NCBI RefSeq assembly: GCF_003182485.1
Contig: NZ_QGTX01000001.1
Span: forward strand, 1,632,001 to 1,696,000
DNA: 64,000 bases
Origin: Geodermatophilus normandii
GTDB lineage: Bacteria; Actinomycetota; Actinomycetes; Mycobacteriales; Geodermatophilaceae
Direction: 5' to 3'
This document shows, one piece after another, positions 1 through 11,310 of the stretch (its first letter is position 1; every line of letters starts with the position of its first letter). Made by a program: the position numbers and the translations under genes. The notes below the pieces were generated by a model. It saw only the letters and a list, made by a program, of their open reading frames with translations, did not search any database and was not told where the DNA came from.

Positions 1-541
1 GCGCGCCGGTGGGCACGTACGGCGCGTTGACCACCAGGACGTCGACCCGCCCGCGCAGGTCCTCCGGCAGCGCGTCGAACAGGTCGCCGCCGTGCACCTG
101 CCCGCCCACGGGAGCGAGGTTGCGCCGCGCGTACAGGAGGGCAGCGGGGTCGACGTCGGCGGCGTGCAGCCCGCCCAGCCCGACGGCGCCGGCCAGGGCC
201 AGCCCGACCGCGCCGCAGCCGCAGCACAGGTCGACGGCGACCGGTGCCCGGCCGGTCCGCGCGCCGAGGGCCCGCGCCGCGTCGGCCGCCCGGGCCACCA
301 GGGCCGCGGTGCGCCGGCGGGGTACGAAGACCCCCGGGCCGACGACGACCCGCAGGCCGCAGAACTCCACCTCGCCGAGCAGGTGCTCCAGCGGCTCCCC
401 GGCCACCCGCCGTCCGACGAGGTCCGCCAGCTCGGCGGGCGTGGTCGCGGCGGCGGTGAGCAGGCGGGCCTCGTCCTCGGCGAAGACGCACCCGGCGGCG
501 CGCAGCCGGGCGACGAGCGTGTCGTCGGGAGGAGGTGGCAC
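1..541 (-). CDS. Putative protein N5-glutamine methyltransferase (HemK/PrmC-like), 3' end outside window
   Basis: SAM-dependent methyltransferase of the HemK/PrmC family, which methylates glutamine side chains of proteins such as release factors. Reading leftwards from a GTG at 541, about 180 residues are visible. They include the SAM-binding stretch VDLCCGCGAVGLAL and the substrate-binding motif NAPYVPT, a variant of the canonical NPPY. The NAPY variant is typical of the actinobacterial paralogue annotated as putative protein N(5)-glutamine methyltransferase rather than PrmC itself. The C-terminus lies beyond position 1. An alternative is a methyltransferase acting on another substrate. Family assignment is firm, substrate is not. 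Confidence 0.8.
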   Translation of the reverse strand, partial: MPPPPDDTLVARLRAAGCVFAEDEARLLTAAATTPAELADLVGRRVAGEPLEHLLGEVEFCGLRVVVGPGVFVPRRRTAALVARAADAARALGARTGRAPVAVDLCCGCGAVGLALAGAVGLGGLHAADVDPAALLYARRNLAPVGGQVHGGDLFDALPEDLRGRVDVLVVNAPYVPTGA

Positions 542-812
542 GGGCCCCAGGCTGCCAGCCGCGCCGGACGTCAGACGACCGCCACCAGCGCGCGCAGCGG
601 CGCGGGGACCGTCGCCGGCTCGAGCCGCTCGACCGGGACGCGCGCGTGGCGGGCCCTGCGCCCCGCTGGTGGTCCCCCGGGACCGGTGCAGCTGCCGCTC
701 CGGCGTGCGGTCACGCTGCGCCGTCGGCGCGGGCCGCTGACCGTGCTCGGCGACGGGCGCCCCGCGGAGGGGCGGTCGGGCGACCGGGTCGCCGGCCGGG
801 CGGAGGAGGGAG
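542..812. other. Intergenic stretch with no supportable gene
   Basis: A short open frame on the minus strand ends with a stop at 571-573, but it has no recognisable domain, no clear ribosome-binding site and arginine/proline-rich composition typical of out-of-frame high-GC DNA. Nothing else is seen here. Confidence 0.4.
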
Positions 813-883
813 AGCGGGTGACGAGAATCGAACTCGCACTGTCAGCTTGGGAAGCTGATGTTCTGCCATTGAACTACACCCGC
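813..883 (-). tRNA. tRNA-Gly (anticodon CCC)
   Basis: Read on the minus strand this folds as a complete 71-nt tRNA. The acceptor stem is GCGGGTG/CACCCGC with discriminator T. The D stem is GTTC/GAAC. The anticodon stem TCAGC/GCTGA carries the seven-base loop TTCCCAA, giving anticodon CCC, which reads GGG. The T arm contains TTCGATT. The 3' CCA is not encoded, as is usual in actinobacteria. Confidence 0.95.
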
Positions 884-967
884 GGTGGCCTCGCGGCCGT
901 CTCCCAGCCTAGCAAGTGCCCGGCCACCGGTCTGCCGACCGGGTCCCGGAGAAACCCCGGCGGGGGA

Positions 968-994
968 TGTCGAGAACCGGTGCGCGGCTCCGTC
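968..994 (+). promoter_or_regulatory. Candidate ECF42-type promoter of the DGPF/sigma operon
   Basis: TGTCGA at 968-973 and CGTC at 991-994 are separated by 17 bases. This matches, from memory, the motif reported for ECF42 sigma factors (TGTCGA in the -35 region, CGA/TC in the -10 region). It lies 50 bp upstream of the DGPF gene whose operon encodes an ECF42-type sigma factor, suggesting autoregulation. Confidence 0.55.
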
Positions 995-1043
995 CCTGCA
1001 GTACACACGGCCACGAGGGCCGTACCCCACCGAGGAGACCGAC

Positions 1044-1447
1044 ATGGCCAAGTACCTGCTGCTCAAGCACTACCGCGGCGCGCCGACGCCGGTGAACGAC
1101 GTGCCGATGGACCGCTGGACGCCGGAGGAGGTCGCGGCCCACGTGCAGTACATGGAGGACTTCGCCGCCCGGCTCGAGGGCACCGGCGAGTTCGTCGACG
1201 GTCAGGCGCTCTCCCCGGAGGGCACGTGGGTCCGCTCCGACGGCGAGGGGCGGCCCCCGGTCACCGACGGTCCCTTCGCGGAGACCAAGGACCTCATCGC
1301 CGGCTGGATGGTGATCGACGTCGACACCTACGAGCGGGCGCTCGAGCTGGCCGGTGAGCTGTCCGCGGCCCCGGGGGCGGGCGGCGAGCCGATCCACGAG
1401 TGGCTCGAGGTCCGCCCCCTCCTCGGCGCCGCACCGACCATCACGGA

Positions 1448-1451
<4 letters not shown>
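1044..1451 (+). CDS. YCII-related (DGPF-domain) protein
   Basis: A 135-residue protein with a single YCII-related fold. It carries the signature TDGPFAETK that gives the DGPF family its name. DGPF proteins are the conserved genomic partners of ECF42 sigma factors; their biochemical role is not established. The ATG at 1044 has a GAGGAG ribosome-binding site 8 bases upstream. The stop overlaps the GTG of the sigma gene (GTGA), so the two are translationally coupled. A candidate ECF42 promoter at 968-994 precedes it. Known: family and association. Inferred: autoregulated operon. Confidence 0.88.
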
Positions 1452-2602
<1,151 letters not shown>

Positions 2603-2611
2603 GGGCGCGGG

Positions 2612-5288
2612 TCAGGCCGCGGGGCGGGGGCTGCGGATCGTCACCGTCGTCCCCGCCGGGCCCGGCACGGCCGTGACGTCGGCGAACGCGCTCATCAGCA
2701 TCGAGCCGCGGCCGCGGTCCATGCTCGACGTCCGCTCCTTCCACTGGCCGTGGTCGCGCACCGCGATCTCCACCGCGCCGTCGTCGAGCGTCACCCCGAC
2801 GTCGACGACGGGCTCGAGGGGGTCCTGCGCGTGCTCGACGGCGTTGGTGGCGGCCTCGCAGGCGGCCAGCACGAGGTCGTGGACGCGGTCCTCGTCCAGT
2901 CCGGCGTCGAGGAGCAGCGCCTGGAGCCGGCGGCGCAGCGCCGGGATCGACGACGCGCGGGAGGCGAACCGCCAGGTCGTCGTCGTGGCGCCGGGCGCCC
3001 GGGACGGGGCCTGCGGCAGCGGGACGGTGTCCGGGAGCGACCCGGCCGTGCGCGGCCGCGGCGGCGGGGGAGCGGGCACGGCGGCGGCCGGCGTCGCGGG
3101 CGGGAGCACCGGCCCGCGCCGGCCCCGCGAGCGCTCGAGCACCGCGCGCAGTCGCCCGAGCAGCTCCGCGGACTCGAACGGCTTGGGCAGGTAGTCGTCG
3201 ACGCCGGCGTCGAAGCCCTCCACGGCGGCCTCCTGCCCGGCCCGCGCGGTGAGCATGACCACCGGCACGGCGCGCGTGCCCGGGTCGGCGCGCAGGGCGC
3301 GGAGCAGCCCGAAGCCGTCGAGGCCGGGCATCATCACGTCGCTCAGCACCACGTCGGGGCACACCCGCGCGACGTCGCGCAGCGCCTCCTCGCCGTCGCG
3401 CGCCGTCCGCACCGTCCACGACGGCGACAGCAGCCGGGTGAGGTAGGCGCGCATGTCGGCGTTGTCGTCGACCACGAGCACGGTGCCCAGCGGGCCGGCG
3501 GCCGAGCCCGACCAGCCCAGGTCGTCGTCCCAGGGGGTCAGCGCGGCCGCGCGGACCCCGGCCGGTGACGGGGCGGCGCGGTGTCGGTGTCGGGCTCGCC
3601 GAAGGGCAGCCGGACGGTGAACGTGCTGCCCGTGCCGGGCTCGCTCTCGGCCGCCACGGTCCCGCCGTGCAGCCCGACCAGCTCGCGGACCATCGCCAGG
3701 CCGAGCCCGGTGCCCTCGCGGCTGCGCGCGGGGGAGTCGGGCACCCGGTGGAACCGCTCGAACAGCGCCGGCAGCTCGCCGGCCGGGATGCCCACGCCGG
3801 TGTCGGAGACCCGCAGCACCACCTGGTCACCGTCCGGGCGCAGGGAGACGGTGATGCGACCGACGAAGGTGTACTTGACCGCGTTGGCGACGAGGTTGAG
3901 GACGACCTTCTCCCACATCCGCGGGTCGACCGCGGCGGGGCGGGCAGCGGCGGGCAGTCGACGACGAGCGTCAGCCCGGCCCGCTCGGCGGCGGCGCGCA
4001 GCACGCCGGCCAGCTCGGCGGTGGTCGCGGCCAGGTCGGTGGCCACCCGGACCGCCGCGGTGCGCCCGGCCTCGATGCTGACGAACTCCAGCAGGTCGTC
4101 GACCAGGCGCTTGAGCCGCTGGCCGTTGCGCAGGGCGAGGGTGAGCTGGTCGCGGACGGGTGCCGGCAGCTGCCCACCGGACTCGGTGAGGGCATCGGTG
4201 ATCGGCCCCAGCAGCAGGGTCAGCGGCGTGCGCAGCTCGTGGCTGACGTTGGAGAAGAAGGTGGTCTTGGCGCGGTCGAGCTCGGCGAGCGCCTCGGCGC
4301 GGGCGCGCTCGGCGGCGTAGGCGCGCGCGTCGGTGACGGCGCCGGCGACCTGCGCGGCCAGCAGCTGGTGGAAGGTCCGGTACTCCTCGTCCAGCGCGCG
4401 GTTGGGACTGACGCCGACCAGCAGCGCCCCGACCGGCTCGCGTCCGGCGCCGCCCGACAGCGGCAGCGCCACCGCCGCGGTCACCTCGTCGCCGAACGGC
4501 CCGCCGGGCACGTGCAGCGCGGCGGCGTCGACGTCCCGGAGGTCGGCGGCCTGCCGTGCGGTCCCCGGCAGCGCGCCGTCGTCGACGCCGACGGTGGCCA
4601 CCCGGTGCAGCCGGGAGTCCTCGCCGGTGAGGTAGACGGCGGCGAAGGGCACGTCGAGCGGGGCGGCGGCGAGCGCGCCGCACACCTGGGCGGCGAGGTC
4701 GCGCTCGTCCTCGCGGCGCCCGGCCGCGGTGGAGACCTCGTGCAGCAGCCGCTGCCGTCGCTCGGCCACCACCTGCCGGGTGACCTCGGTGCACACCGCG
4801 TGCATCCCGGCGACCTCGCCGTCGTCGCCGAAGGCGGGGGCGTGGGAGACGGTGAAGTAGGTCTCCTCGCGGTAGCCGGCGCGCTCGAGCAGCAGGAGCA
4901 GCTGCGGGATCCACGAGGCCTCGCGGGTGGCCATCGCGTGCTCGACCGGCTGCTGCAGCGCCGTCCAGCCCTCCGCCAGCGTGATCCGCAGGTCGTCGCC
5001 GATGGCGCCGGGGTGCTTGGCGCCGATGAGCTCGGCGTAGGCGTCGTTGTAGAACTGCGTGTACTCCGGTCCCCAGGTCAGGATCATGGGGAAGCGCGAG
5101 GCCAGGACGGTGCGCACGGCGTAGCGCAGGCTGGCCGGCCAGTTCTGCACCGGCCCGATCGGCGTCGTCGACCAGTCGAAGGCCGCCATCAGGCGCCCGT
5201 TCTCGCTGCCGCCGGCGAAGACGTCCTCCGTGCGGGGGCCGGGCGCGACGTCCTGGATCCCGGTCCCCGCGACGGGATCCGGTGCCAC
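2612..5288 (-). CDS. Hybrid sensor histidine kinase: PAS-GAF-HisKA-HATPase-REC-anti-sigma-type ATPase, with two apparent frameshifts
   Basis: Repaired length is 892 residues. Order seen: an N-terminal PAS-like sensor (about 25-150, WPASLRYAVRTVLASRFPM), a GAF-like region (about 180-325), HisKA with phospho-acceptor His350 in NVSHELRTPL, and HATPase (NLVANAVKYT, DTGVGIP, GTGLGLAM). A receiver domain follows with Asp651 (VVLSDVMMPG) and KPF, then a second small ATPase domain of the RsbW/HATPase_c_2 type (EAATNAVEHAQ). The frame breaks at the GGGG run 3937-3940 and the CCCC run 3556-3559. Adding one base to each gives a single uninterrupted protein ending at the stop at 2612. The GTG at 5288 has GGAGG five bases upstream. 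If the second break were real, the receiver/ATPase part would start at GTG 3481 as a separate gene. Confidence 0.75.
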
Positions 5289-5441
5289 GCACACCTCCAG
5301 GCACACGAGTGCGGGCGCCGGGCGGGGACCCCGCCGTGGCGTCGGGACGTCGGGAGCCGAAGCGGCTCACCGTTCGCTGCACGGTACATGCGCCCCTGGG
5401 GCGGCCGCGGTCCCGCCGCAGAGGTCAGCGCCGCGTGACGG

Positions 5442-5479
5442 CGACGGCCGGGCCGGGGGAGCCCCCGGCCCGGCCGTCG
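5442..5479 (-). terminator. Terminator-like hairpin after the subtilase gene
   Basis: A perfect 18-bp inverted repeat with arms 5442-5459 and 5462-5479 and almost no loop. It sits 15 bp past the subtilase stop and upstream of the hybrid kinase. There is no T-tract, as usual for high-GC actinobacterial terminators. Confidence 0.6.
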
Positions 5480-5493
5480 CTCCCGCGGGGGCC

Positions 5494-8180
5494 TCAGGCG
5501 CGCAGCACCGCGCCACGGCAGGACGACGAGCAGTCCAGCGACCAGACCGACGCCGGCACCGCGTCCCACCGGGCCGAGCGGACCAGCCGCAGGTCGCCCG
5601 GGCCCGTCACCTCGGACGGCGTCGTCGGAGCCGCGCCGCCGTTCCCGCCGCCCGGGGTGGGGCCGCTGCCGGCACCGGGGGACGGCTGCGTGGTCGTCGG
5701 CGGCGTGGTCGTCGGCGGGGGCGTCGTGCCGCCGGTGCCCGGGGTGGGCGTGGTGCCTCCCGTGGTCGCCGCGACGTACTCGAGGACGCTGCGGAGCACC
5801 TCGGACCGGCCGTCGGGGGCGAAGACGGTGACGTCGTACCGCCCGGCGACCCGGGCCGGCGTCCGGAACACGACCTCGCTGGTGCTGGAGCGGACCACGG
5901 TGGCCGCGCCGGACGTCCCGACGAGCACGCGGGCGCCCACCGGGAGGGCCAGGCCGGCCACGCGGACCTCGGTCCCGCCGGTCACCGACACCCGCACCGG
6001 GCTGATGGACGTGATGCCGAAGGTTCCGGTGCCCGGGTAGGTCTGCTGGCCGCCGGTGCCGGGGTCGGCGTGGTGGTGCCGGGGTCGGTCGTGCCGGGGT
6101 CGGGGTCCCCGGCGTGCTGCTCCCGGGGTTGGTGGTCCCGGCGTCGTGGTCCCCGGCGTGGTGGTGGCGTGGTGGTGCCGGGGTGGTGCTGCCGGGGGTC
6201 GTCGTGCCGGGCGTCGGGGTCCTCGGCGTGGTGGTGCCGGGGGTGGTGCCGGGGTCGTGGTGCCGGGGTGGTGGTGCCGGCGTCGTGGTCCCGGGTTGGT
6301 CGTGCCCGGGTCGGTGGTGCCGGGCGTCGGGTCCTCGGCGTGGTCGTGCCGGGGTCGTGGTGCCCGGGTTGGTGGTTGGTGGTGCCGGGTTGGTGGTGCC
6401 CGGCGTCGTGGTCCCCGGCGTCGTGGTACCCGGGTTGGTCGTGCCCGGCGTCGGCGTCCCGCCGATCCCACTGTCCACGGGGCCGGCGAGCCGACCACGA
6501 GCGGGGCCGCACGGGGGGAACCGACCGGCTCGCCGTCGCGGGTGAGCTGGACGGTGAGCACGTAGCGGCCCTCGGGGAGGGTCGCCGACGGTGCCAGGAC
6601 CAGGCCGTCGAGCGAGGTGCGGGCGCCGAGGGAGAAGGTGGCCTGTCCCTCGGCGTCCGTGGGGACGGTCGCGCCGTCGAGGGCGAGCGGGAGGTCGGCG
6701 ACGGCCCAGGTGCTGCCCTGGTGACGCACGCCCAGGCCCAGCGTGACGCTGAAGGCGCCCGGCTCGGTCGTGCCGCTCACCGCGATGGTGGGGCTGACCG
6801 TGCCGACCGGGGCGGTCGTGGAGCGGAACGAGTAGTCGACGGCCTCCAGCCCGCGCTCGGCCAGGCCGGTCATCGACAGCCGGCCGCCGCTCACCGACCT
6901 GCCCTGGAAGGCGGCGATCGGGTCGGTGTCCTCGAGCAGCGCCTGCTTGAGCTGGTCGATCGTCGCGGTGGGCATGGCGGCCCGGTAGAGACCGAGCGCG
7001 GCCGCGACGTGCGGTGCGGCGATCGAAGTCCCGCTCACCACACGCATGCCGCCGTCGTTCCAGGTGGTGGCCACCTTGTTGCCCGGCGCGAACAGGTCCA
7101 CCGACGTGGCGCCGTAGGCCGACGAGGCGCTCATCGTGTCGGCCGCGGTGCTGGAGCCGACCGTGACGACGTTGGGCTCGGTGTAGCTGGCCGGGTAGAA
7201 GAGGCTGCTGTCGCGGTTCCCGGCGTCGTTGCCGGCTGCGGCGACGACGAGCACGCCCTTGGAGGCCGCGTAGGCGATGGCGGCGCGCAGGTCCTCGAGC
7301 GCCGTCCCGGTGAACGCGCCGCCCCAGGAGGCGTTGACGACGTCGGCGCCGTGGTCGGCCGCGTAGCGGATCGCCTCAGCGCCCAGGTGTGCGTAGACGG
7401 TGTCACCGCTGCCGATGACCAGCGGCATGATCGTCACGTCCGGGGCCACCCCGGCGGACCCGCGGCCGTTGCCAGCCCGGGCGCCGATCACCCCGGCGAC
7501 GCTCGCGCCGTGCGAGCCCCCTGCACCGTTGTCCACGTCGGCGGAGTTGGTGGCGAAGTTCCAGCCGTGGCAGTCCCCGGCCTTGCCGTTGCCGTCGGTG
7601 TCGACCGTGCCGCAGGGCTCGGCCGGGTTGGTCCACAGCGCACCGGCGAGGTCCGGGTGGTCGGAGTCGAAGCCCGAGTCGGTGAGGGCGATGACGACGC
7701 CGGCCCCGGTCCCGACCTGCCAGCCGTCCGTGGCGTCCATGTCCGCGTCGGCCACCGCGGTCTGCTGGTAGGCGTTGCTGCCGGTGTTCTCGAGGTTCCA
7801 GCCGTACTGCACCGCGTACGGGTCGTCCACGGTCACGGTCCCGAGCAGGGGCACCCGGGGCGAGACCTCGACCGCCGCCACCCCCCGACCGCCGCCAGGT
7901 CGTCCGCGGACAGCTCGCCGGTGGCCACGATGGCGCGTCCGTCGCTCAGTCGCTGCGCGTTCGCGACGCCGTCGAGGGCGGTGAGCGTCCCCAACAGTGC
8001 TGCGGCGTCGCCGCCGGCCGCCGTCACCACGTAGCGGTCCAGGCCGTCGCCGGGCCCGAAGTCCTCCGCGACGGGGAGGGCCGGTGCGGCCAGGGCGGTG
8101 TAGGCGGCGGCGCCGGCGTACCCGGTCACCACGGCCGTGACCAGGACGGCGGCCTGCGCGCGCCTGCTCAGGGTCGACAC
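5494..8180 (-). CDS. Secreted subtilisin-like serine protease (S8) with Pro/Thr repeat linker and IPT/TIG domain, frameshifted
   Basis: Exported serine protease, about 896 residues after repair. It has an N-terminal signal or membrane segment (residues 8-32), an I9-like propeptide (about 45-100), and an S8 catalytic domain with Asp in [11 protein letters not shown], His in [11 protein letters not shown], Asn in [10 protein letters not shown] and Ser in [15 protein letters not shown]-terminal region, a long [10 protein letters not shown] repeat linker, an IPT/TIG-like beta domain ([16 protein letters not shown]) and a short Cys-containing tail follow. GTG 8180 has GGGGAGGAG upstream. The frame breaks in a six-C run at 7881-7886; one extra base restores it. 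It then hops several times across the repeat linker (about 6060-6480) with no net change, most simply base-calling loss in a low-complexity tract. Confidence 0.75.
6060..6480 (-). repeat. Low-complexity Pro-Gly-Thr-Thr coding repeat in the subtilase linker
   Basis: Dozens of short units coding, on the minus strand, PGTTTP, PGTTNP or TDPG. Correctly framed units are scattered over all three minus-strand frames, so single-base losses or gains occur repeatedly within the tract. Such proline/threonine linkers commonly separate domains of secreted actinobacterial enzymes. Confidence 0.8.
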
Positions 8181-8325
8181 GTCTGTGCTCCTCCCCGGCC
8201 CTGGTCCCCTGCCCGGCCGGCGGCCGGTCCTCCGATGGGCCGGCAGGGGGACCTCGGCGTCCCCGCGGCCGGTCTCGAGCCGGGGCCGGCGGCGGTGACC
8301 CGATGGGGGGAGGCGGCGCGCTCCC

Positions 8326-8331
8326 TAGACT
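8326..8331 (+). promoter_or_regulatory. -10 element TAGACT, leaderless dcd promoter
   Basis: TAGACT ends seven bases before the dcd ATG, which places the expected transcription start at the start codon. No ribosome-binding site is seen. Confidence 0.55.
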
Positions 8332-8338
8332 CCGCGCC

Positions 8339-8929
8339 ATGCTGCTGTCCGACCGCGACATCCGCGCCGCGATCGCCGAGGGGCGTCTCGGCATCGAGCC
8401 GCACGACGCGGGGCTGGTGCAGCCCTCGAGCATCGACGTCCGGCTCGACCGCTTCTTCCGGGTGTTCAACAACGCCCGGTACACGCACATCGACCCGGCG
8501 CAGCAGCAGGACGACCTGACCACGCTGGTCGAGCCCGACGGCGACGAGCCGTTCGTGCTGCACCCCGGGGAGTTCGTCCTCGGCTCCACGCTCGAGGTCG
8601 TCTCGATCCCCGACGACCTCGCTGCACGTCTCGAGGGCAAGAGCTCGCTGGGCCGTCTCGGGCTGCTGACCCACTCGACGGCGGGCTTCGTCGACCCCGG
8701 CTTCTCGGGGCACATTACGCTGGAGCTGTCCAACGTGGCCAACCTGCCGATCACCCTGTGGCCCGGCATGAAGATCGGCCAGCTGTGCCTGTTCCGGCTC
8801 TCCAGCGCGGCCGAGCACCCGTACGGCTCGGAGGTCTACGGCTCCCGCTACCAGGACCAGCGCGGGCCGACGCCGTCGCGGTCGTTCCGCAACTTCAGCC
8901 GCGCGGAGACGCGGCGGCCGCAGGGCTGA
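8339..8929 (+). CDS. dcd: dCTP deaminase (probably bifunctional, dUMP-forming)
   Basis: Converts dCTP towards dUMP for thymidylate synthesis. The 196-residue length and the run [10 protein letters not shown], then [14 protein letters not shown], are diagnostic of the Dcd/Dut trimeric fold. The catalytic glutamate lies in the ITLELSN segment. Actinobacterial members such as the Mycobacterium enzyme also hydrolyse the triphosphate; this is inferred here. The ATG at 8339 follows a TAGACT -10 element with only seven bases between, so the mRNA is probably leaderless. The 3' end overlaps the convergent MFS gene by 35 bp. Confidence 0.93.
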   Translation: MLLSDRDIRAAIAEGRLGIEPHDAGLVQPSSIDVRLDRFFRVFNNARYTHIDPAQQQDDLTTLVEPDGDEPFVLHPGEFVLGSTLEVVSIPDDLAARLEGKSSLGRLGLLTHSTAGFVDPGFSGHITLELSNVANLPITLWPGMKIGQLCLFRLSSAAEHPYGSEVYGSRYQDQRGPTPSRSFRNFSRAETRRPQG

Positions 8930-10172
8930 CCCCCGCGGGCGACCAGCCGGGCACCTCGTCGTCGACGTAGCGGTCCCGCGTGACCATCCACCCGGTGACC
9001 GTGAGCCCCACCGTGGCGACGGCGATGAGCACGAACATCCCGGTGTAGCCGCCGGTCGCCCCGCGGAGCACGCCGACCAGCAGCGGGCCGGTGCCGGCCA
9101 GCACGTACCCCCAGCCCTGGGTGACCGTGGACAGCGCGGCGGTTGTCTCGGGCGTCCGGGCGCGCAGGCCGATGAGCGCCAGCACCATGCTGAAGGTGCC
9201 CATGCCGACGGCGAGCACGCTCATCCACAGCCACGGCAGGGTGCGCGGCGCCATCCACAGCCCGGTCCAGCCGACGGCGTAGCAGGCCATGAACCCCAGC
9301 AGCAGCGGCCGCTGCCAGCGCTGCCGGACGGTGAGCGACGGGACGACGGCGTTGACCGGGATGACGACGACGGAGTTGATCCCGAGCAGCAGGCCCGCGG
9401 CCGCGGCGCTGAGCCCCGAGTCGCGCAGGTACTGCGCCGACCAGCCCATGACCACGTAGGCCTGCATCGCCTGCAGCCCGAAGAAGGCGGCCATGGTGAG
9501 CGCCAGCGGGCTGCGCGCCAGCGGGCGCATCCGCACCGCGCGGTGCTCCGCGCGGCCGGCGCCGGGCTGGCGCGGGGTGAGGAACCACGGCACCGCCGCG
9601 ACGAGCGCCAGCACCGCCCAGACGCCCAGTGCCCAGCGCCAGCCGCCCGGGCCGACCGCGGCGGCGATCGGGGCGGTCGACACCGCGGCGACGGCGCCGC
9701 CGATGGCCATGCTGGCGCTGTAGGCACCGATCAGCAGCCCTGTCCGCTCGGGGAACCAGCGCTTGACCAGGCCGGGCAGCAGCACGTTGCCCAGCGCCCC
9801 GCCGACCATCGCCAGCACGGTGCCGGCGATGAACAGCGGGAAGGAGTCGACGACGGCTCGCAGCACGAGCCCGGCGGCCATGGTCAGCAGCGCGCCGGCG
9901 AGCACGTGCGCGTCCCGGAACCGCGCGGCCAGCGGCGGCCCGGCGAAGCCGATGGCCGCGAAGCACAGCACCGGCAGCGTCGTCACCACGCCGGCCGCGG
10001 CGCTGGAGACGCCGAGGCCCTCCTCGAGCTCCTCGAGCACCGGCCCGACCGTGCTCACCGCCGTCCGCAGGTTCGCGGCGGTCAGCACGATCGCGATCGC
10101 GACGAGCAGCAGGCCGCGCCGGGAGTCGCCGGCCGTGGGGATCGGGGGAGCGTCGTCGGCCGTGCGGGTCAC
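8895..10172 (-). CDS. CynX/NimT-family MFS transporter
   Basis: An integral membrane transporter of about 425 residues with roughly twelve hydrophobic segments, beginning with [19 protein letters not shown]. The segment [16 protein letters not shown] is characteristic of the CynX/NimT (cyanate/2-nitroimidazole) branch of the major facilitator superfamily. The substrate cannot be told from sequence. GTG 10172 is chosen; an upstream in-frame start at 10226 would add 18 charged residues with no family support. The 3' end overlaps dcd by 35 bp in convergent orientation. Confidence 0.82.
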   Translation of the reverse strand: MTRTADDAPPIPTAGDSRRGLLLVAIAIVLTAANLRTAVSTVGPVLEELEEGLGVSSAAAGVVTTLPVLCFAAIGFAGPPLAARFRDAHVLAGALLTMAAGLVLRAVVDSFPLFIAGTVLAMVGGALGNVLLPGLVKRWFPERTGLLIGAYSASMAIGGAVAAVSTAPIAAAVGPGGWRWALGVWAVLALVAAVPWFLTPRQPGAGRAEHRAVRMRPLARSPLALTMAAFFGLQAMQAYVVMGWSAQYLRDSGLSAAAAGLLLGINSVVVIPVNAVVPSLTVRQRWQRPLLLGFMACYAVGWTGLWMAPRTLPWLWMSVLAVGMGTFSMVLALIGLRARTPETTAALSTVTQGWGYVLAGTGPLLVGVLRGATGGYTGMFVLIAVATVGLTVTGWMVTRDRYVDDEVPGWSPAGVSPAAAASPRG

Positions 10173-10230
10173 CCGTCGATGGTCCCCCCGCCCCTCGCGA
10201 CGGCCGGAGGCGGGTGCAGAGGACAACCGT

Positions 10231-11202
10231 TCAGGCGCGCAGGCCGGTCCGCGTCGTCGCCTCGAAGCGCGGGAGCACCTGCGGCACCCGCCGCCACAGC
10301 AGCCGCTGCAGGTCGAGGGTCACCACGGCGGCCGCGACGATGCCGGCCAGGTTGATGCCCAGCTGCAGCGCGGCCCGCCAGAACTCGGCGCCGCCGCCCA
10401 GCGCCAGGGAGACCGCCATGTCCGCGGCGGCCGGCACCGTCGTCACGGAGATGAACACGCCGACCAGCGCGCCGCTCTTCGCCGACGTCAGCGACAGCAC
10501 GCCCGCGATCCCGGCGAGCACCGCGACCACCGCCGACCAGTGGTCGGGCGCGGTGATGAAGCCGGTCTGCGGGCGGTCCATGGTGAGCACCTCGGGGCCG
10601 AACCAGCCCAGGCCGCGGCCGGCCAGCGTGAGCAGGGCCGTGGCCGCGATCGCCACGACGAAGCCGACGGCCAGCGCCCGGGCCGCGGCCCGGGCGATGC
10701 CCGGGCGGCGGTGGACCAGCGCGACGGCCAGCCCGGCCAGCGGGGCGAACTCGGGGCCGAGCACCATCGCGCCGATCACCAGGATCGCCGAGTCGTTGAC
10801 GATCGCGACGGCGGCCAGCAGCGTCGCGATGGTCAGGAACGACAGGTAGGAGACCGACAGCGACGAGTCCGCCGCCGTCGTCCGCACCACCTGCTCCCAC
10901 ACGACGGCGTCCGAGCCGTCGCCCGGGGCGTCCTCCTCGGCGCGCTCGGCGCTCGCCGACACGGCGGTGTCGACCGCCTCGATGGCGATCCCGCCGTCGC
11001 GGTCGACGTGCAGCGCGCGCAGGCCGGCCACCAGCGGGTCGGCGGACTCACGCGCGACGTCGGCCAGGACGAGGTCGCCGGGCGGGGAGACCGAGGCGCC
11101 CGGCAGCACGGCGAGGTGCGCCGTCCCGGGGCAGCGGTCGAACAGGTCCCGGACGTCGTCGGCGCGGTCGGGCGGGACGGTCACCCGCAGCTGCAGCAGC
11201 AC
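10231..11202 (-). CDS. DUF389 integral membrane protein
   Basis: A 323-residue protein. An N-terminal soluble alpha/beta domain (residues 1-85) starts at MLLQLRVTVPPDRA. A charged linker follows, then about six membrane segments with the conserved DUF389 core (NDSAILVIGAMVLGPEFAPL and a later SLTSAKSGALVGVFIS). The biochemical function of DUF389 is not established; a TIGR00341-type transporter or channel is possible. It starts at GTG 11202 and lies upstream of the MFS gene in the same direction with a 58-bp gap, so co-transcription is possible. Confidence 0.82.
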   Translation of the reverse strand: MLLQLRVTVPPDRADDVRDLFDRCPGTAHLAVLPGASVSPPGDLVLADVARESADPLVAGLRALHVDRDGGIAIEAVDTAVSASAERAEEDAPGDGSDAVVWEQVVRTTAADSSLSVSYLSFLTIATLLAAVAIVNDSAILVIGAMVLGPEFAPLAGLAVALVHRRPGIARAAARALAVGFVVAIAATALLTLAGRGLGWFGPEVLTMDRPQTGFITAPDHWSAVVAVLAGIAGVLSLTSAKSGALVGVFISVTTVPAAADMAVSLALGGGAEFWRAALQLGINLAGIVAAAVVTLDLQRLLWRRVPQVLPRFEATTRTGLRA

Positions 11203-11238
11203 GCGGGCCGTTCTACCGGAGAGCGAGGCGCTCCGGAC

Positions 11239-11283
11239 GACGGACGCCGCCGGCGAGGAGGTGCCTCGCCGACGGCGTCCGTC
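11239..11283 (-). terminator. Hairpin terminator after the EtfD-like gene
   Basis: A bipartite hairpin: outer arms GACGGACGCCG and CGGCGTCCGTC at 11239-11249 and 11273-11283, with a second 8-bp stem CGGCGAGG/CCTCGCCG inside. It lies 28 bp past the stop of the upstream gene on the minus strand. Confidence 0.65.
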
Positions 11284-11310
11284 GGGGTGGTGCTGGTGGC
11301 CAGGCGGTGA

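Noticed and set aside
571-812. Short minus-strand frame ending VALVAVV-like text near 571
   Set aside because: No domain, no ribosome-binding site and atypical composition; not supported as a gene.
5494-8769. Long continuous frame through the subtilase, dcd antisense and repeat linker
   Set aside because: The frame from 7885 to 8769 is antisense to dcd and the signal peptide is in another frame; only the part below 7885 is the real protease.
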